This document shows, in pieces, positions 44,044-52,607 of a stretch of 64,000 nucleotides of DNA. How positions within the stretch are numbered: position 1 is the first letter of the stretch; each line of letters opens with the position of its first letter. The DNA comes from Chitinophaga oryziterrae (GTDB lineage Bacteria; Bacteroidota; Bacteroidia; Chitinophagales; Chitinophagaceae). The notes beneath the pieces were generated by a model. That model had not been told where the DNA came from. It ran no database searches and saw only the letters and a list, made by a program, of their open reading frames with translations. The stretch lies in assembly GCF_009758125.1 (NCBI RefSeq), contig NZ_WRXO01000009.1, positions 248,001-312,000 on the forward strand, given 5' to 3'. A program made the translations under genes and the position numbers.

Positions 44044-46320
44044 TCAGTTTATTTCTATCGTACTTTCTTTATCAGCAGGGATATCATTGATATACAAACA
44101 TTTTGTCTGTTCATCATATTGCCAGTTAGGCTGAATCACAGGCTTTGCCGTATGAATCTTTAACGTAAATGTTTTTACTGATGAACGATATTTCCCTACC
44201 GGTGCGGCTATATGAATCTTTCCATTCGTATCGCAGGTGATTTCCGTAAGTGCATATTCTCCCTGCTGATAACCCATACTTTTTCCGTCATCTGTATATA
44301 GATTATAATGGCCATCAGCAGATGGATAAATATCCAGTGTGATCTTCTCTTTCTTCAACTGCCCCACATACTGTTGTACCTGTTGAGTGGGGATGATGCT
44401 GCCTGCTTTTATATAAATGGGCAGTTTATCCAACGGGGACAGTGCATTCACATACCTGCGTCCCTCATAGATTTCCCCTGTCCAGTAATCAATCCATTTC
44501 CCGGCAGGCAGATATACGACCCTGGTAACAGCGCCTTTCTGTGTAACCGGGCATACCATGATACTGCTGCCTAATAAATACTGGTCCGTGATATTATAAA
44601 CATTAGGATCATCCTGGTATTCCAGTACCAGCGCCCGCATCAGCGGTGTACCTGTCCGATACATTTCATAAGCATTGGAATATAAATAAGGCAACAGGCT
44701 GTAACGTAGTTCATCGTACTTCTTAAAATTATCCAGGGCTTCTTTCCCATAATGCCAGGGTTCTTTATACCCGGGATGATCCATACCGAACACCATTGCT
44801 ACAGGGCTTAACATCCCAAACTGGCACCAGCGGATGTACAACTCAGGGTCTGCGGGGTGTTCAAATCCGCCCATGCAATGCGCCCAGTAACCCACACCGG
44901 ACAAACCGATATTCAATCCCGCTTTGATAACCGGTTCGAAGTACTGCCATTCACTTGGCCAGTCGCCCGCAAAAATGAAAGGGAAACGCTGGATACCTGC
45001 ATATCCTTCGCGGGTCTGGTTTATACCACGCAGGTGGTTGTACGCAGCGAACTTCTCATACGCTGCTTTCGCATAAGCCACCGGGAATATATTATGCAGG
45101 CGTTGTGCTTCCGGTCCGGAAGGCCCTGTCTTATTACTCTCATTAGCCAGTGCGCCAAACGCACTGCCTTCATCTGTTTTAAAGAATTTAGCACCAATGC
45201 CTGCTACTTTAATAGCAGCATGTGCCCACCACCAGTTTACGGCAGTTGTATCAAAGAAGTTCACGAACTCTCCCGGATTATCCTTTTCCGGGTAAGTATA
45301 GCCCAAAGCGGCTGCGCTGTCCAGCAAACGGAAACGGTTGCCATTATCCAGCCGTGGACGGATATGCAGTCCTACCATATTAAAATGCATGGCATACAGG
45401 CTGTCGAACATCCCTTTGGGATTATGAAAGGTCTCCCTCCATTCAAAGGAGGTAGCCCCTTTGCCTCCATTCTTACCAAACAGGCGCCAGGTAGAATCCA
45501 GGAACAGGATATCGACAGGAATGCCCATCTCACGGAAACGGCGGGCCAGTTCCAGTACATAAGCAACAGAAGTGGACTGCTCATATCCCCAGGTACCGCC
45601 ACTGTAAGTACCTGCATGCAGGCCAAACGCAAATTCGGGCAGCAGCGGAGAGCGCCCTGTTAATGAAGTATACTGTTCGAGAATGGCATTAAAGCGGGGG
45701 CCATAAATGAAATAATAATCCAAAGGACCTTCGGCAGCGCTGAAACTATATTCATCCGCTTTGGTACTCCCCATGTCCCAGGAAGAAGCGTAAGATGTAT
45801 GCAGGAAGATGCCATATCCTTTGGTACTCATGAAAAACGGGACCGGACTGTAATTAGCGGCCAGGACATTATAAGCCCCTACGGCATGCGGTGTACCAGT
45901 CCCCCTGCCTACATTCAGGGCTACCTTTTTTCCCCGCTGGTCCAGGAAGTCCATCCTTTCCCCAAAACCAAAAAAATGCTCATCAGGTTGCAGTTGTTTA
46001 TGACAACTGCTATTTTCTGCTGATAATAAGCGCCCGTCAACACTGTAAACATCAATATTCAAGGATGGCTTGTGTATCACCACCTTTAAGGCGCTCGTTT
46101 GCAGACTTACCTGTTTATCCTCCTCAATAATTTTAACCTCCACCGAATCCCAGTTATAACGGGTTACCATCCAGGGTTCGTTCACGGCATTTTTCTCACT
46201 CACCCTGAACATATAAGGTGTACAGAATTCCAGGCGAAGGCCGGAAATCTGATAAGATTGTTGCGCATGTACATTAAATGAAACTATAATAAACAATAAT
46301 AGTAAAGCAGACCTGATCAT
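44044..46320 (-). CDS. Glycoside hydrolase family 31 alpha-glycosidase
   Basis: A 758-residue secreted GH31 enzyme (signal peptide 1-19, NVHAQ). N-terminal beta domain with FFGFGERMDFLDQRG, then TIM barrel with predicted nucleophile Asp383 in KFFKTDEGSAFG and acid/base Asp453 in FAGDWPSEW, and the C-terminal beta domains (MRALVLEYQDD, LLGSSIMVCPVT, WIDYWTGEIYEG). It lacks the PA14 insert of the other GH31. The family covers alpha-glucosidases, alpha-xylosidases and alpha-galactosidases, and this sequence does not decide. It is the first gene of the operon; its promoter at 46345-46375 has an ideal spacing. Confidence 0.92.
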   Translation of the reverse strand: MIRSALLLLFIIVSFNVHAQQSYQISGLRLEFCTPYMFRVSEKNAVNEPWMVTRYNWDSVEVKIIEEDKQVSLQTSALKVVIHKPSLNIDVYSVDGRLLSAENSSCHKQLQPDEHFFGFGERMDFLDQRGKKVALNVGRGTGTPHAVGAYNVLAANYSPVPFFMSTKGYGIFLHTSYASSWDMGSTKADEYSFSAAEGPLDYYFIYGPRFNAILEQYTSLTGRSPLLPEFAFGLHAGTYSGGTWGYEQSTSVAYVLELARRFREMGIPVDILFLDSTWRLFGKNGGKGATSFEWRETFHNPKGMFDSLYAMHFNMVGLHIRPRLDNGNRFRLLDSAAALGYTYPEKDNPGEFVNFFDTTAVNWWWAHAAIKVAGIGAKFFKTDEGSAFGALANESNKTGPSGPEAQRLHNIFPVAYAKAAYEKFAAYNHLRGINQTREGYAGIQRFPFIFAGDWPSEWQYFEPVIKAGLNIGLSGVGYWAHCMGGFEHPADPELYIRWCQFGMLSPVAMVFGMDHPGYKEPWHYGKEALDNFKKYDELRYSLLPYLYSNAYEMYRTGTPLMRALVLEYQDDPNVYNITDQYLLGSSIMVCPVTQKGAVTRVVYLPAGKWIDYWTGEIYEGRRYVNALSPLDKLPIYIKAGSIIPTQQVQQYVGQLKKEKITLDIYPSADGHYNLYTDDGKSMGYQQGEYALTEITCDTNGKIHIAAPVGKYRSSVKTFTLKIHTAKPVIQPNWQYDEQTKCLYINDIPADKESTIEIN

Positions 46321-46344
46321 AAACGTGGTTATCTGTTAGATATT

Positions 46345-46446
46345 CAAAAGTATTGCTCCATCCCTGTTATTACAATGGAGGATTGTAAAAATGCCTGTAA
46401 AAATGTAACCGGAACATGGAAAAATTGACAAATCACTGGAAAAACG
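46345..46446 (-). promoter_or_regulatory. Promoter and four-repeat operator of the GH31-GH2-esterase operon
   Basis: On the minus strand, TTG (plus 46373-46375), a 20-base spacer and TACTTTTG (46345-46352) match the promoter consensus. Upstream, plus-strand TGGAG (46376), TGTAAAAATG (46396), TGGAAAAATTG (46417) and TGGAAAAACG (46437) recur at steps of 20, 21 and 20 bp. An additional TGTAAAAATG lies at 46384, and TAGTGT...ACACTA (46454-46472) is a short inverted repeat nearer HTCS 2. The block from 46372 aligns ungapped with the second SusCD promoter. Likely bound by HTCS 2. Confidence 0.65.
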
Positions 46447-46573
46447 TGCAGGGTAGTGTACATATGACACTATAGGAAGGACTTCTCATTCTATTTATTT
46501 ATATTGCTGATAGACAAGAATGAATACTTTATAAATTCCATCCGGTATCCACAGGCCGGCAAAGAGAAACGTT

Positions 46574-49500
46574 ATGCGACTGCACCAATGGCTACTTAAC
46601 TGCCTGCTGTTTTTGGCAGGGCATTCCTATGCACTGGCTCCTTCCGATCCTGACAATATCCGTCTGGAACAACTGACCACTCACGAAGGACTTTCCCAGA
46701 ATACCGTACGCTGCCTTTTACAGGATAAAAAGGGCTTTATATGGATAGGCACCCTCAACGGGCTTAACCGCTATGATGGGCGTAAATTCATCGTTTACCG
46801 GCCCAATGGCATCAGTGATAACAGGATCAGGGAACTCCATGAAGATAAACGGGGACTCATATGGGTTAAAACAGCGGAAGGCAGGTTCCATTGCTTTGAT
46901 CCTGAAAAAGAAACTTTCCTGGAATATCAGCCCGATTCCCTGGTAAAAAATTATGATCACTTCTTTGAGGCTTCCAACGGCGACATCTGGTTATACGGTA
47001 AGGCAGGTGGCTGTCTGCATATTCAGAAACAGCAAAAGCACTTCATCACCCATACCTATAACAAACAGGTTAACTTTATATTTGAAGATAAAGGTATCTG
47101 GATAGGTACCACCAACGGTTTATTCCGTTTGGATAACGGAATGTTAGCTGATGCAGGCAAAGGCAACTACATACAAGCTATCAGAGATCAGCAACAGGTA
47201 TATTTCATCACCCGGCAAAATGGTATATTCACGCTTGGCGGACAACATTTTGTAACGCCTGAACATATTACAAATGCAGCACTGCTGCCCAATTCACGCC
47301 TTTTATTGGGTACACAGCAATCCGGTGTGTATATAGCAGATCTTTTATCCGGACAAACATCCTCTCTGTTAAAAGATGAAATTACTGGTCATATCGATAT
47401 TATCACGGACCAGGAAAAAGGTATCTGGATCAATAACCATACAGGCATTGTCTGGTATTACGATGCGGCCATACAAAAGACCACACGTCTGGAACTGATA
47501 CCTGCTGCTGTAATACGTTTGATAGATGATTGCCGTTATGCTTTCTCCGCAGATAATAAACATCATACATGGATCTCTACTTATGGAGGAGGTTTATATT
47601 GCTTTGATAAAATAAGCGGCAATTTGCAGCACTTCTCTTCTACTCCTGATAAAAGTACCGGGTTAAGCTCAAACTATTTACTCAGCATATTACAAGACCG
47701 CTCCGGATTGATATGGGTGGGCGCGGAACATACCGGGCTGAATAAAATTGTTCCCCAGTCGCTCAATGTAACACATATATTTCCTGAAGAGGAATCCGCC
47801 GGCAGATACACCATCAACAGTATTAAAACTATCTATGAAGACAGCTATAACCGTATCTGGGTAAGTACCCGCAACGGGACCTTATACCTGTATAATAACA
47901 AACTGGAAAAGATCCGCTCACTGGAACATCTCCTCCCCGGTCAATGCTCTAATATCTATTGTATTACAGAAGATGCAAAAGGATATCTGTGGATAGGCAC
48001 CAAAGGGAATGGATTATACATTGTTCACCGCGATTCACTACAGCAATCGGCCAGGCATTTTGAACTGCCGCCGGGAGATACCAGCAGCAATTCAAACCGG
48101 CTGGTATACACCATTATGCAGGACAAACAACAACGCATGTGGATAGGCACCTTTGGCAGCGGCCTGCACATGGCTGTTTACAAAGGCGGCAACAATATCT
48201 CCTTCCGGCAATTCTTCAACAGCAATGAAACACCCGTGTATATACGCTGCCTGCTACAGGACAAAGACAACCGTATATGGGCAGGTACCAATAATGGTTT
48301 GCTGGTCTTTGATCCGGAAGCCTTGCTGAGAAGTAACGCTGCTTTCACTACTTATAGCCCGGGCAATGAAATTAAGACCCTCTGTGAAGATCATAAGGGA
48401 CGTATCTGGATAGGCACTACCGGTGGTGGTTTCAGCCGTTTTATGCCTAAAAGGAAAAACTTCCGGACGTATACCACACAACAGGGGCTCTCTCATGATA
48501 TCGTAAACGGTATGCTGGAAGATTTACAGGGAAATCTATGGATCAGTACAGAAAATGGTCTGACCCGTTTTAATCCTGAGAAAAGTACTTTCGAAATCTT
48601 TTACTTTGCCAATAACACACTGGGCAATCTTTTTTCCGAAGCCTCCTGTTTCCGTACACACAACGGACAACTGTTAATGGGTAGTTTAAATGGCTTTTAC
48701 GGCTTCTATCCGGAACAGTTGAAGACAGTAAGCCCGGATGCCCCGGTGATCCTTACAGGGTTTAATATCGCCGGCAATCAACGGGTAAATGCTACAGGGG
48801 AGATTACACTGGAACCCGGACAAAAAATATTCAGCATTGAGTTTGCTTCTCTGGCATATAAAAATCCACAACAGAATAAATATACTTACATACTGAATAA
48901 TTATGAAGACGAATGGAATACACCATCCAGTTATAACATCGCTACTTACAGGAATCTTCCTCCCGGGAAATACACATTCCGGGTAAGAGGTACCAATGAT
49001 GATGGTACCTGGAGTAAACAGGAAGCCAGCATACACATTACCGTGCTCCCGCCCTTCTGGCGCTCTAACCTGGCCATAGGATTATATTTATTAGTGTTGA
49101 TGGCACTGATCCTGGGCATCCGTTATATCACCAAACGTATTTCCCGTTTACAACATGCTGTTGAACTGGAACAACAATTAACAGAATACAAACTCAACTT
49201 CTTTACCAATATCTCTCACGAATTCCGTACGCCTCTGTCGCTGATCATGAGCGCCATGGAAAGTATGGCGCCTGGTAAACACCTGCATATGATGCAGAAG
49301 CATGTCACGTATCTCATGCGACTGGCAGATCAGCTCCTGGACTTCCGCAAAATCCAGCACAAGCGTATGTTGTTACGTGTACAACAAACGGATGTCATTG
49401 CTTTTCTGAAAGATATCTGTGATGGCTTCACAGAGCAGGCTGCACAAAAACAGATCTCCCTTCAGTTCCATAGCAACGTGCCGTCGCATTGTATGCTGGC

Positions 49501-50683
49501 AGATATCAACAAGCTGGATAAAATGCTGTACAACCTGCTTTCCAATGCACTCAAATTCACACCGGCGGGTGGACATATAGTAGTGCAGGTGAAGGTAGAT
49601 ACGGAACTGCAAATCCATGTATCAGATTCAGGCATTTCTATCCCACCTGCCAAACAACACCTGGTATTTCAGAAGTTCACACAACTGAACTTCTCTCCTA
49701 CGGGAACGGGCATAGGTTTATCCCTTACCAAAGAACTGGCAGAACTACATAAGGGGTCTATCTCTTTCCGTAATAACCCCGATGCAGGTGTTACATTCTC
49801 CATCACCTTACCTATAACAAATGAATATACGGCAGAAGAAATAGTAAGTCCGGATATGACGGCAGTGAACATCCCGGCCCCATATATCAATGAAACAGAA
49901 GACCTGCCTGTTCCCAGTTCCAAATATCACCTGCTGATCATAGAAGATAACCCTGATATCTGCGAATATCTCAGTACTTCATTAAGCCGTTACTTCCATA
50001 TCCATACAGCCAATAACGGCCGCGAAGGACTGGCACAGGCTATTGCCCTGGCCCCGGACCTGGTAGTCTGTGATGTAATGTTACCAGAGATGAACGGACT
50101 GGAAATCGTTCAGCGCATCCGCAGTGAATTCCAGACCTGCCACATCCCGGTAGTGCTGTTAACAGCCCTGTCTTCCGGGGAACATCAGTTGAAAGGCATT
50201 GATGCCGGGGCAGATGCCTATATTACCAAACCTTTCAGCATCCGCTTCCTGCTCACCAATATCATCCGCATTATAGAACAGCGGGAAAAGATCCGTAAAC
50301 GCTTTGCCAATGATCCGGGATTCTTTACCGTACATATCTCGGAGAATGAAGCCGACCAGCAATTCCTGGATAAGCTGAACCAGATCATAGACAGGAATAT
50401 TGATAACCCGCAATTCTCAGTAGATGAATTTGCAGCTGCCATGAAACTGGGACGTACCTTATTCTTTAAGAAGATCAAAGGACTGACGGGCTATTCTCCC
50501 AATGAATATATCCGGCTGGTAAGGGTTAAAAAAGCATCGGAATTATTGAATACCGGCGACTACACCATTGCAGAAGTAGCGTATAAGGTAGGGATGAATG
50601 ATCCTTTTTATTTCAGTAAATGCTTCAAAGCGCAGTTCGGGGTACCGCCCAGTGTTCATCTCAAGAAGGTAAAGGCAGGCTGA
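46574..50683 (+). CDS. Hybrid two-component system regulator (HTCS 2)
   Basis: A 1369-residue HTCS with the same plan as HTCS 1. Signal peptide (ends YALAP near 22), Reg_prop double propeller with repeated IWIGT units, Y_Y_Y domain (about 735-815), transmembrane helix about 829-850, HisKA with His882 in ISHEFRTPLS, HATPase with N box LLSNALKFTPAGG and GTGIGLSLT, receiver with Asp1167 in VVCDVMLPEMNG, and an AraC helix-turn-helix (IAEVAYKVGMNDPFYFSKCFK). One oddity is the G1 box, which reads DSGIS instead of the usual DxGxG, so the second Gly is Ser. It diverges from the GH31 operon with the repeat array between them, and is the likely activator of that operon and of the SusCD operon at 34801-39587. 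Confidence 0.95.
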   Translation: MRLHQWLLNCLLFLAGHSYALAPSDPDNIRLEQLTTHEGLSQNTVRCLLQDKKGFIWIGTLNGLNRYDGRKFIVYRPNGISDNRIRELHEDKRGLIWVKTAEGRFHCFDPEKETFLEYQPDSLVKNYDHFFEASNGDIWLYGKAGGCLHIQKQQKHFITHTYNKQVNFIFEDKGIWIGTTNGLFRLDNGMLADAGKGNYIQAIRDQQQVYFITRQNGIFTLGGQHFVTPEHITNAALLPNSRLLLGTQQSGVYIADLLSGQTSSLLKDEITGHIDIITDQEKGIWINNHTGIVWYYDAAIQKTTRLELIPAAVIRLIDDCRYAFSADNKHHTWISTYGGGLYCFDKISGNLQHFSSTPDKSTGLSSNYLLSILQDRSGLIWVGAEHTGLNKIVPQSLNVTHIFPEEESAGRYTINSIKTIYEDSYNRIWVSTRNGTLYLYNNKLEKIRSLEHLLPGQCSNIYCITEDAKGYLWIGTKGNGLYIVHRDSLQQSARHFELPPGDTSSNSNRLVYTIMQDKQQRMWIGTFGSGLHMAVYKGGNNISFRQFFNSNETPVYIRCLLQDKDNRIWAGTNNGLLVFDPEALLRSNAAFTTYSPGNEIKTLCEDHKGRIWIGTTGGGFSRFMPKRKNFRTYTTQQGLSHDIVNGMLEDLQGNLWISTENGLTRFNPEKSTFEIFYFANNTLGNLFSEASCFRTHNGQLLMGSLNGFYGFYPEQLKTVSPDAPVILTGFNIAGNQRVNATGEITLEPGQKIFSIEFASLAYKNPQQNKYTYILNNYEDEWNTPSSYNIATYRNLPPGKYTFRVRGTNDDGTWSKQEASIHITVLPPFWRSNLAIGLYLLVLMALILGIRYITKRISRLQHAVELEQQLTEYKLNFFTNISHEFRTPLSLIMSAMESMAPGKHLHMMQKHVTYLMRLADQLLDFRKIQHKRMLLRVQQTDVIAFLKDICDGFTEQAAQKQISLQFHSNVPSHCMLADINKLDKMLYNLLSNALKFTPAGGHIVVQVKVDTELQIHVSDSGISIPPAKQHLVFQKFTQLNFSPTGTGIGLSLTKELAELHKGSISFRNNPDAGVTFSITLPITNEYTAEEIVSPDMTAVNIPAPYINETEDLPVPSSKYHLLIIEDNPDICEYLSTSLSRYFHIHTANNGREGLAQAIALAPDLVVCDVMLPEMNGLEIVQRIRSEFQTCHIPVVLLTALSSGEHQLKGIDAGADAYITKPFSIRFLLTNIIRIIEQREKIRKRFANDPGFFTVHISENEADQQFLDKLNQIIDRNIDNPQFSVDEFAAAMKLGRTLFFKKIKGLTGYSPNEYIRLVRVKKASELLNTGDYTIAEVAYKVGMNDPFYFSKCFKAQFGVPPSVHLKKVKAG

Positions 50684-50709
50684 TCTTCGGCAAATATTCT
50701 TATTTTTAT

Positions 50710-50726
50710 TTCTTAATAATTAAGAA
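50710..50726. repeat. 17-bp perfect inverted repeat touching the ECF start codon
   Basis: TTCTTAATAATTAAGAA is a perfect palindrome with a single central base. It ends on the base before the TTG start of the sigma factor gene. It could be an operator or, as RNA, an AT-rich hairpin over the start site; it also lies 27 bases after the HTCS 2 stop. Confidence 0.55.
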
Positions 50727-51317
50727 TTGACCGATAATCACTTACAATCTGACAGGCAATTATTCCAGCTCATAGCAGAAGGGAATGAGCCTGCGTTTGA
50801 AGAATTGTTCCATTTGTACGTTCCGCAAATAGAGCCGGTCATCTTAAAAATGGTGAAATCAGAGGCCGTCACCCGGGACATTATACAGGATATCTTCTTA
50901 AATCTATGGCTAAGCCGTGAGAAATTGGCTACTATCGACACCCCCAGGAACTGGATCTTCAGAATCGTATATAACCGCGCCTATAGCTGGCTGGAGCAGC
51001 AATCCGTACGAAACAATGCCACCATGGCCCTGCCGGACTCCTCTAACGATACAGAAGAAAGCGTGAATTTTGCCGAAACGGCCCGGCTGGTAAAACAGGC
51101 TATCTTACAACTACCCTCTCAGACACAAAAAATCTACCTCTTAAGCCGGGAAGAAGGTTTAAAGAATGCAGAAATAGCTGAAAGGCTGCACCTTTCAGTA
51201 CAAACCGTAAAAAATACATTGTATAATGCCGGCAAAGGAATAAAGGAATTCCTGTCCAGGCACGGGATCGAACTACCTTTAATACTGATCATCTATAATT
51301 ATTTTAAAAACTCTTAG
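50727..51317 (+). CDS. ECF RNA polymerase sigma factor (FecI/RpoE-like)
   Basis: A 196-residue sigma-70 factor of the ECF class. The start is TTG, forced by an in-frame TAA at 50721-50723; the product then opens MTDNHLQSDRQLFQLIAEGNEPAFEELF (first Met from TTG), like its relatives. Region 2 (about 22-90) includes RDIIQDIFLNLWLSRE and PRNWIFRIVYNRA; region 4 (about 120-175) includes LPSQTQKIYLLSREEG and a helix-turn-helix NAEIAERLHLSVQTVKNTLY. A hydrophobic tail LPLILIIYNYF is common in Bacteroidota ECF proteins. Paired with the FecR anti-sigma 59 bases downstream, it should drive the STN-SusC operon. Confidence 0.94.
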   Translation: MTDNHLQSDRQLFQLIAEGNEPAFEELFHLYVPQIEPVILKMVKSEAVTRDIIQDIFLNLWLSREKLATIDTPRNWIFRIVYNRAYSWLEQQSVRNNATMALPDSSNDTEESVNFAETARLVKQAILQLPSQTQKIYLLSREEGLKNAEIAERLHLSVQTVKNTLYNAGKGIKEFLSRHGIELPLILIIYNYFKNS

Positions 51318-51376
51318 TACTTTTTGTTTTCCCGGCGGACGTAGATATAAATGGGGGATTATAAAACCAGAGAATA

Positions 51377-52510
51377 GTGAATGAACTAAGCAATTTACTT
51401 GAGCTGGTCGAAAAGGGCATGGCATCAGCCCGGGACTACCAACGAATCCGCGAACTGATCAACAATGATGAGTCAGGAGAACTGATTGAGCAGCTCCATG
51501 CCTTTCACAGCAGAGAGGTGGACCACCCTTATGATCATGCCTACTGGGACCAGGCAGTAAAAGAAATATTACAGGTGGATAAAGTAGCGCCCAAACGCCA
51601 TTTTATTACCTACAGATGGTTACGCTATGCCGCTGCTATATTGGCTATTATAGGCAGCACCACTTACCTGTTGTATCATCAGAAACCAACCAATAACATT
51701 GCCATTAATGTACCTCAGGATATTCAACCCGGGGGCAATAAGGCAACCCTTACATTAGGGAACGGGACCACTATTGTACTGGATAGTGCAGCAAACGGGT
51801 CACTGGCACAACAGGGTAATACTAAGATTGTGAAAGTGGATGCAGGTGCGCTGTCTTACAATAGTGGTGTTAACCCCGGAGAAGTGCTGTATAATACGAT
51901 TCGTACGCCTAAAGGCGGGCAATACCAGATCATCCTGGCTGACGGCAGTAAAGTATGGCTGAATGCAGAAAGCTCCATCCGCTTCCCTACGGCATTCCTG
52001 GGCAAAGACCGCAGGGTAACTGTTACGGGAGAAGTGTACATGGAAATAGCAAAGAATGCAGCTCAACCTTTTTCGGTGCAGGCAGGCGCCAATACAATAG
52101 CCGTACTGGGTACTTCCTTTAATATAAATGCCTATACCGATGAAGCAGTTGTCAGCACCACACTGATAGATGGGGCTGTACGGGTAAATGGCAATATACT
52201 GAAACCCGGGCAGCAGGCCAGGATCAGTAAAGCCGGTGATTTACAACTGGTGAACAACGCAGATGTTTCCCAGGCAATTGCCTGGAAGAACGGACTGTTC
52301 TCCTTTACGGATGCCGACCTGCCAACAGTTATGCGTCAGTTATCGAGATGGTACAATATAGAAGTCGTGTATGAAGGCAATGTACCGGTGCGGGCCTTTA
52401 ACGGGGAAATAGGCAGGGGCCTCACCTTTACACAGGTGATGAAAGTATTAAGTAAAACACATGTGAATTATAAACTTGAAAATGGGAACAGGGTGATTAT
52501 TTATCCCTGA
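51377..52510 (+). CDS. FecR-type anti-sigma factor
   Basis: A 377-residue inner-membrane anti-sigma/regulator. The start is GTG with an in-frame TAA at 51362-51364. N-terminal cytoplasmic sigma-binding part (about 1-80), transmembrane helix about 84-103 (YAAAILAIIGSTTYLLY), periplasmic FecR domain about 175-290 (TPKGGQYQIILADGSKVWLN, GEVYMEI), and a C-terminal DUF4974 domain (FSFTDADLPTVMRQLSRWYN). In the known FecIR scheme a loaded outer-membrane receptor touches FecR through its STN domain and frees the sigma factor. The receptor here is the next gene, after a terminator. Confidence 0.94.
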   Translation: MNELSNLLELVEKGMASARDYQRIRELINNDESGELIEQLHAFHSREVDHPYDHAYWDQAVKEILQVDKVAPKRHFITYRWLRYAAAILAIIGSTTYLLYHQKPTNNIAINVPQDIQPGGNKATLTLGNGTTIVLDSAANGSLAQQGNTKIVKVDAGALSYNSGVNPGEVLYNTIRTPKGGQYQIILADGSKVWLNAESSIRFPTAFLGKDRRVTVTGEVYMEIAKNAAQPFSVQAGANTIAVLGTSFNINAYTDEAVVSTTLIDGAVRVNGNILKPGQQARISKAGDLQLVNNADVSQAIAWKNGLFSFTDADLPTVMRQLSRWYNIEVVYEGNVPVRAFNGEIGRGLTFTQVMKVLSKTHVNYKLENGNRVIIYP

Positions 52511-52519
52511 TTATAAATA

Positions 52520-52556
52520 AAACCGGGATCAGATTGGACTCCTTCCCGGTTTTTAG
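52520..52556 (+). terminator. Terminator between FecR and the STN-SusC gene
   Basis: A 9-bp stem AAACCGGGA / TCCCGGTTT (52520-52528 and 52544-52552) is followed by TTAG. It splits the regulator pair from the SusCD-ABC operon, which should have its own, sigma-dependent promoter in 52557-52607; no consensus is seen there, as expected for an ECF promoter. Confidence 0.7.
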
Positions 52557-52607
52557 TTCAGGTCAAACAGGCTCATTACTGCTTATTCAACCAAACACTG
52601 CAAAAGT

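Noticed and set aside
44857-45663. Long open frame (268 codons) opposite the second GH31 gene
   Set aside because: It lies wholly antisense to a confident GH31 gene, is rich in Cys/Arg/Ser, and has no domain pattern. The same holds for the 221-codon frame at 7647-8312 opposite SusD and others of this kind.
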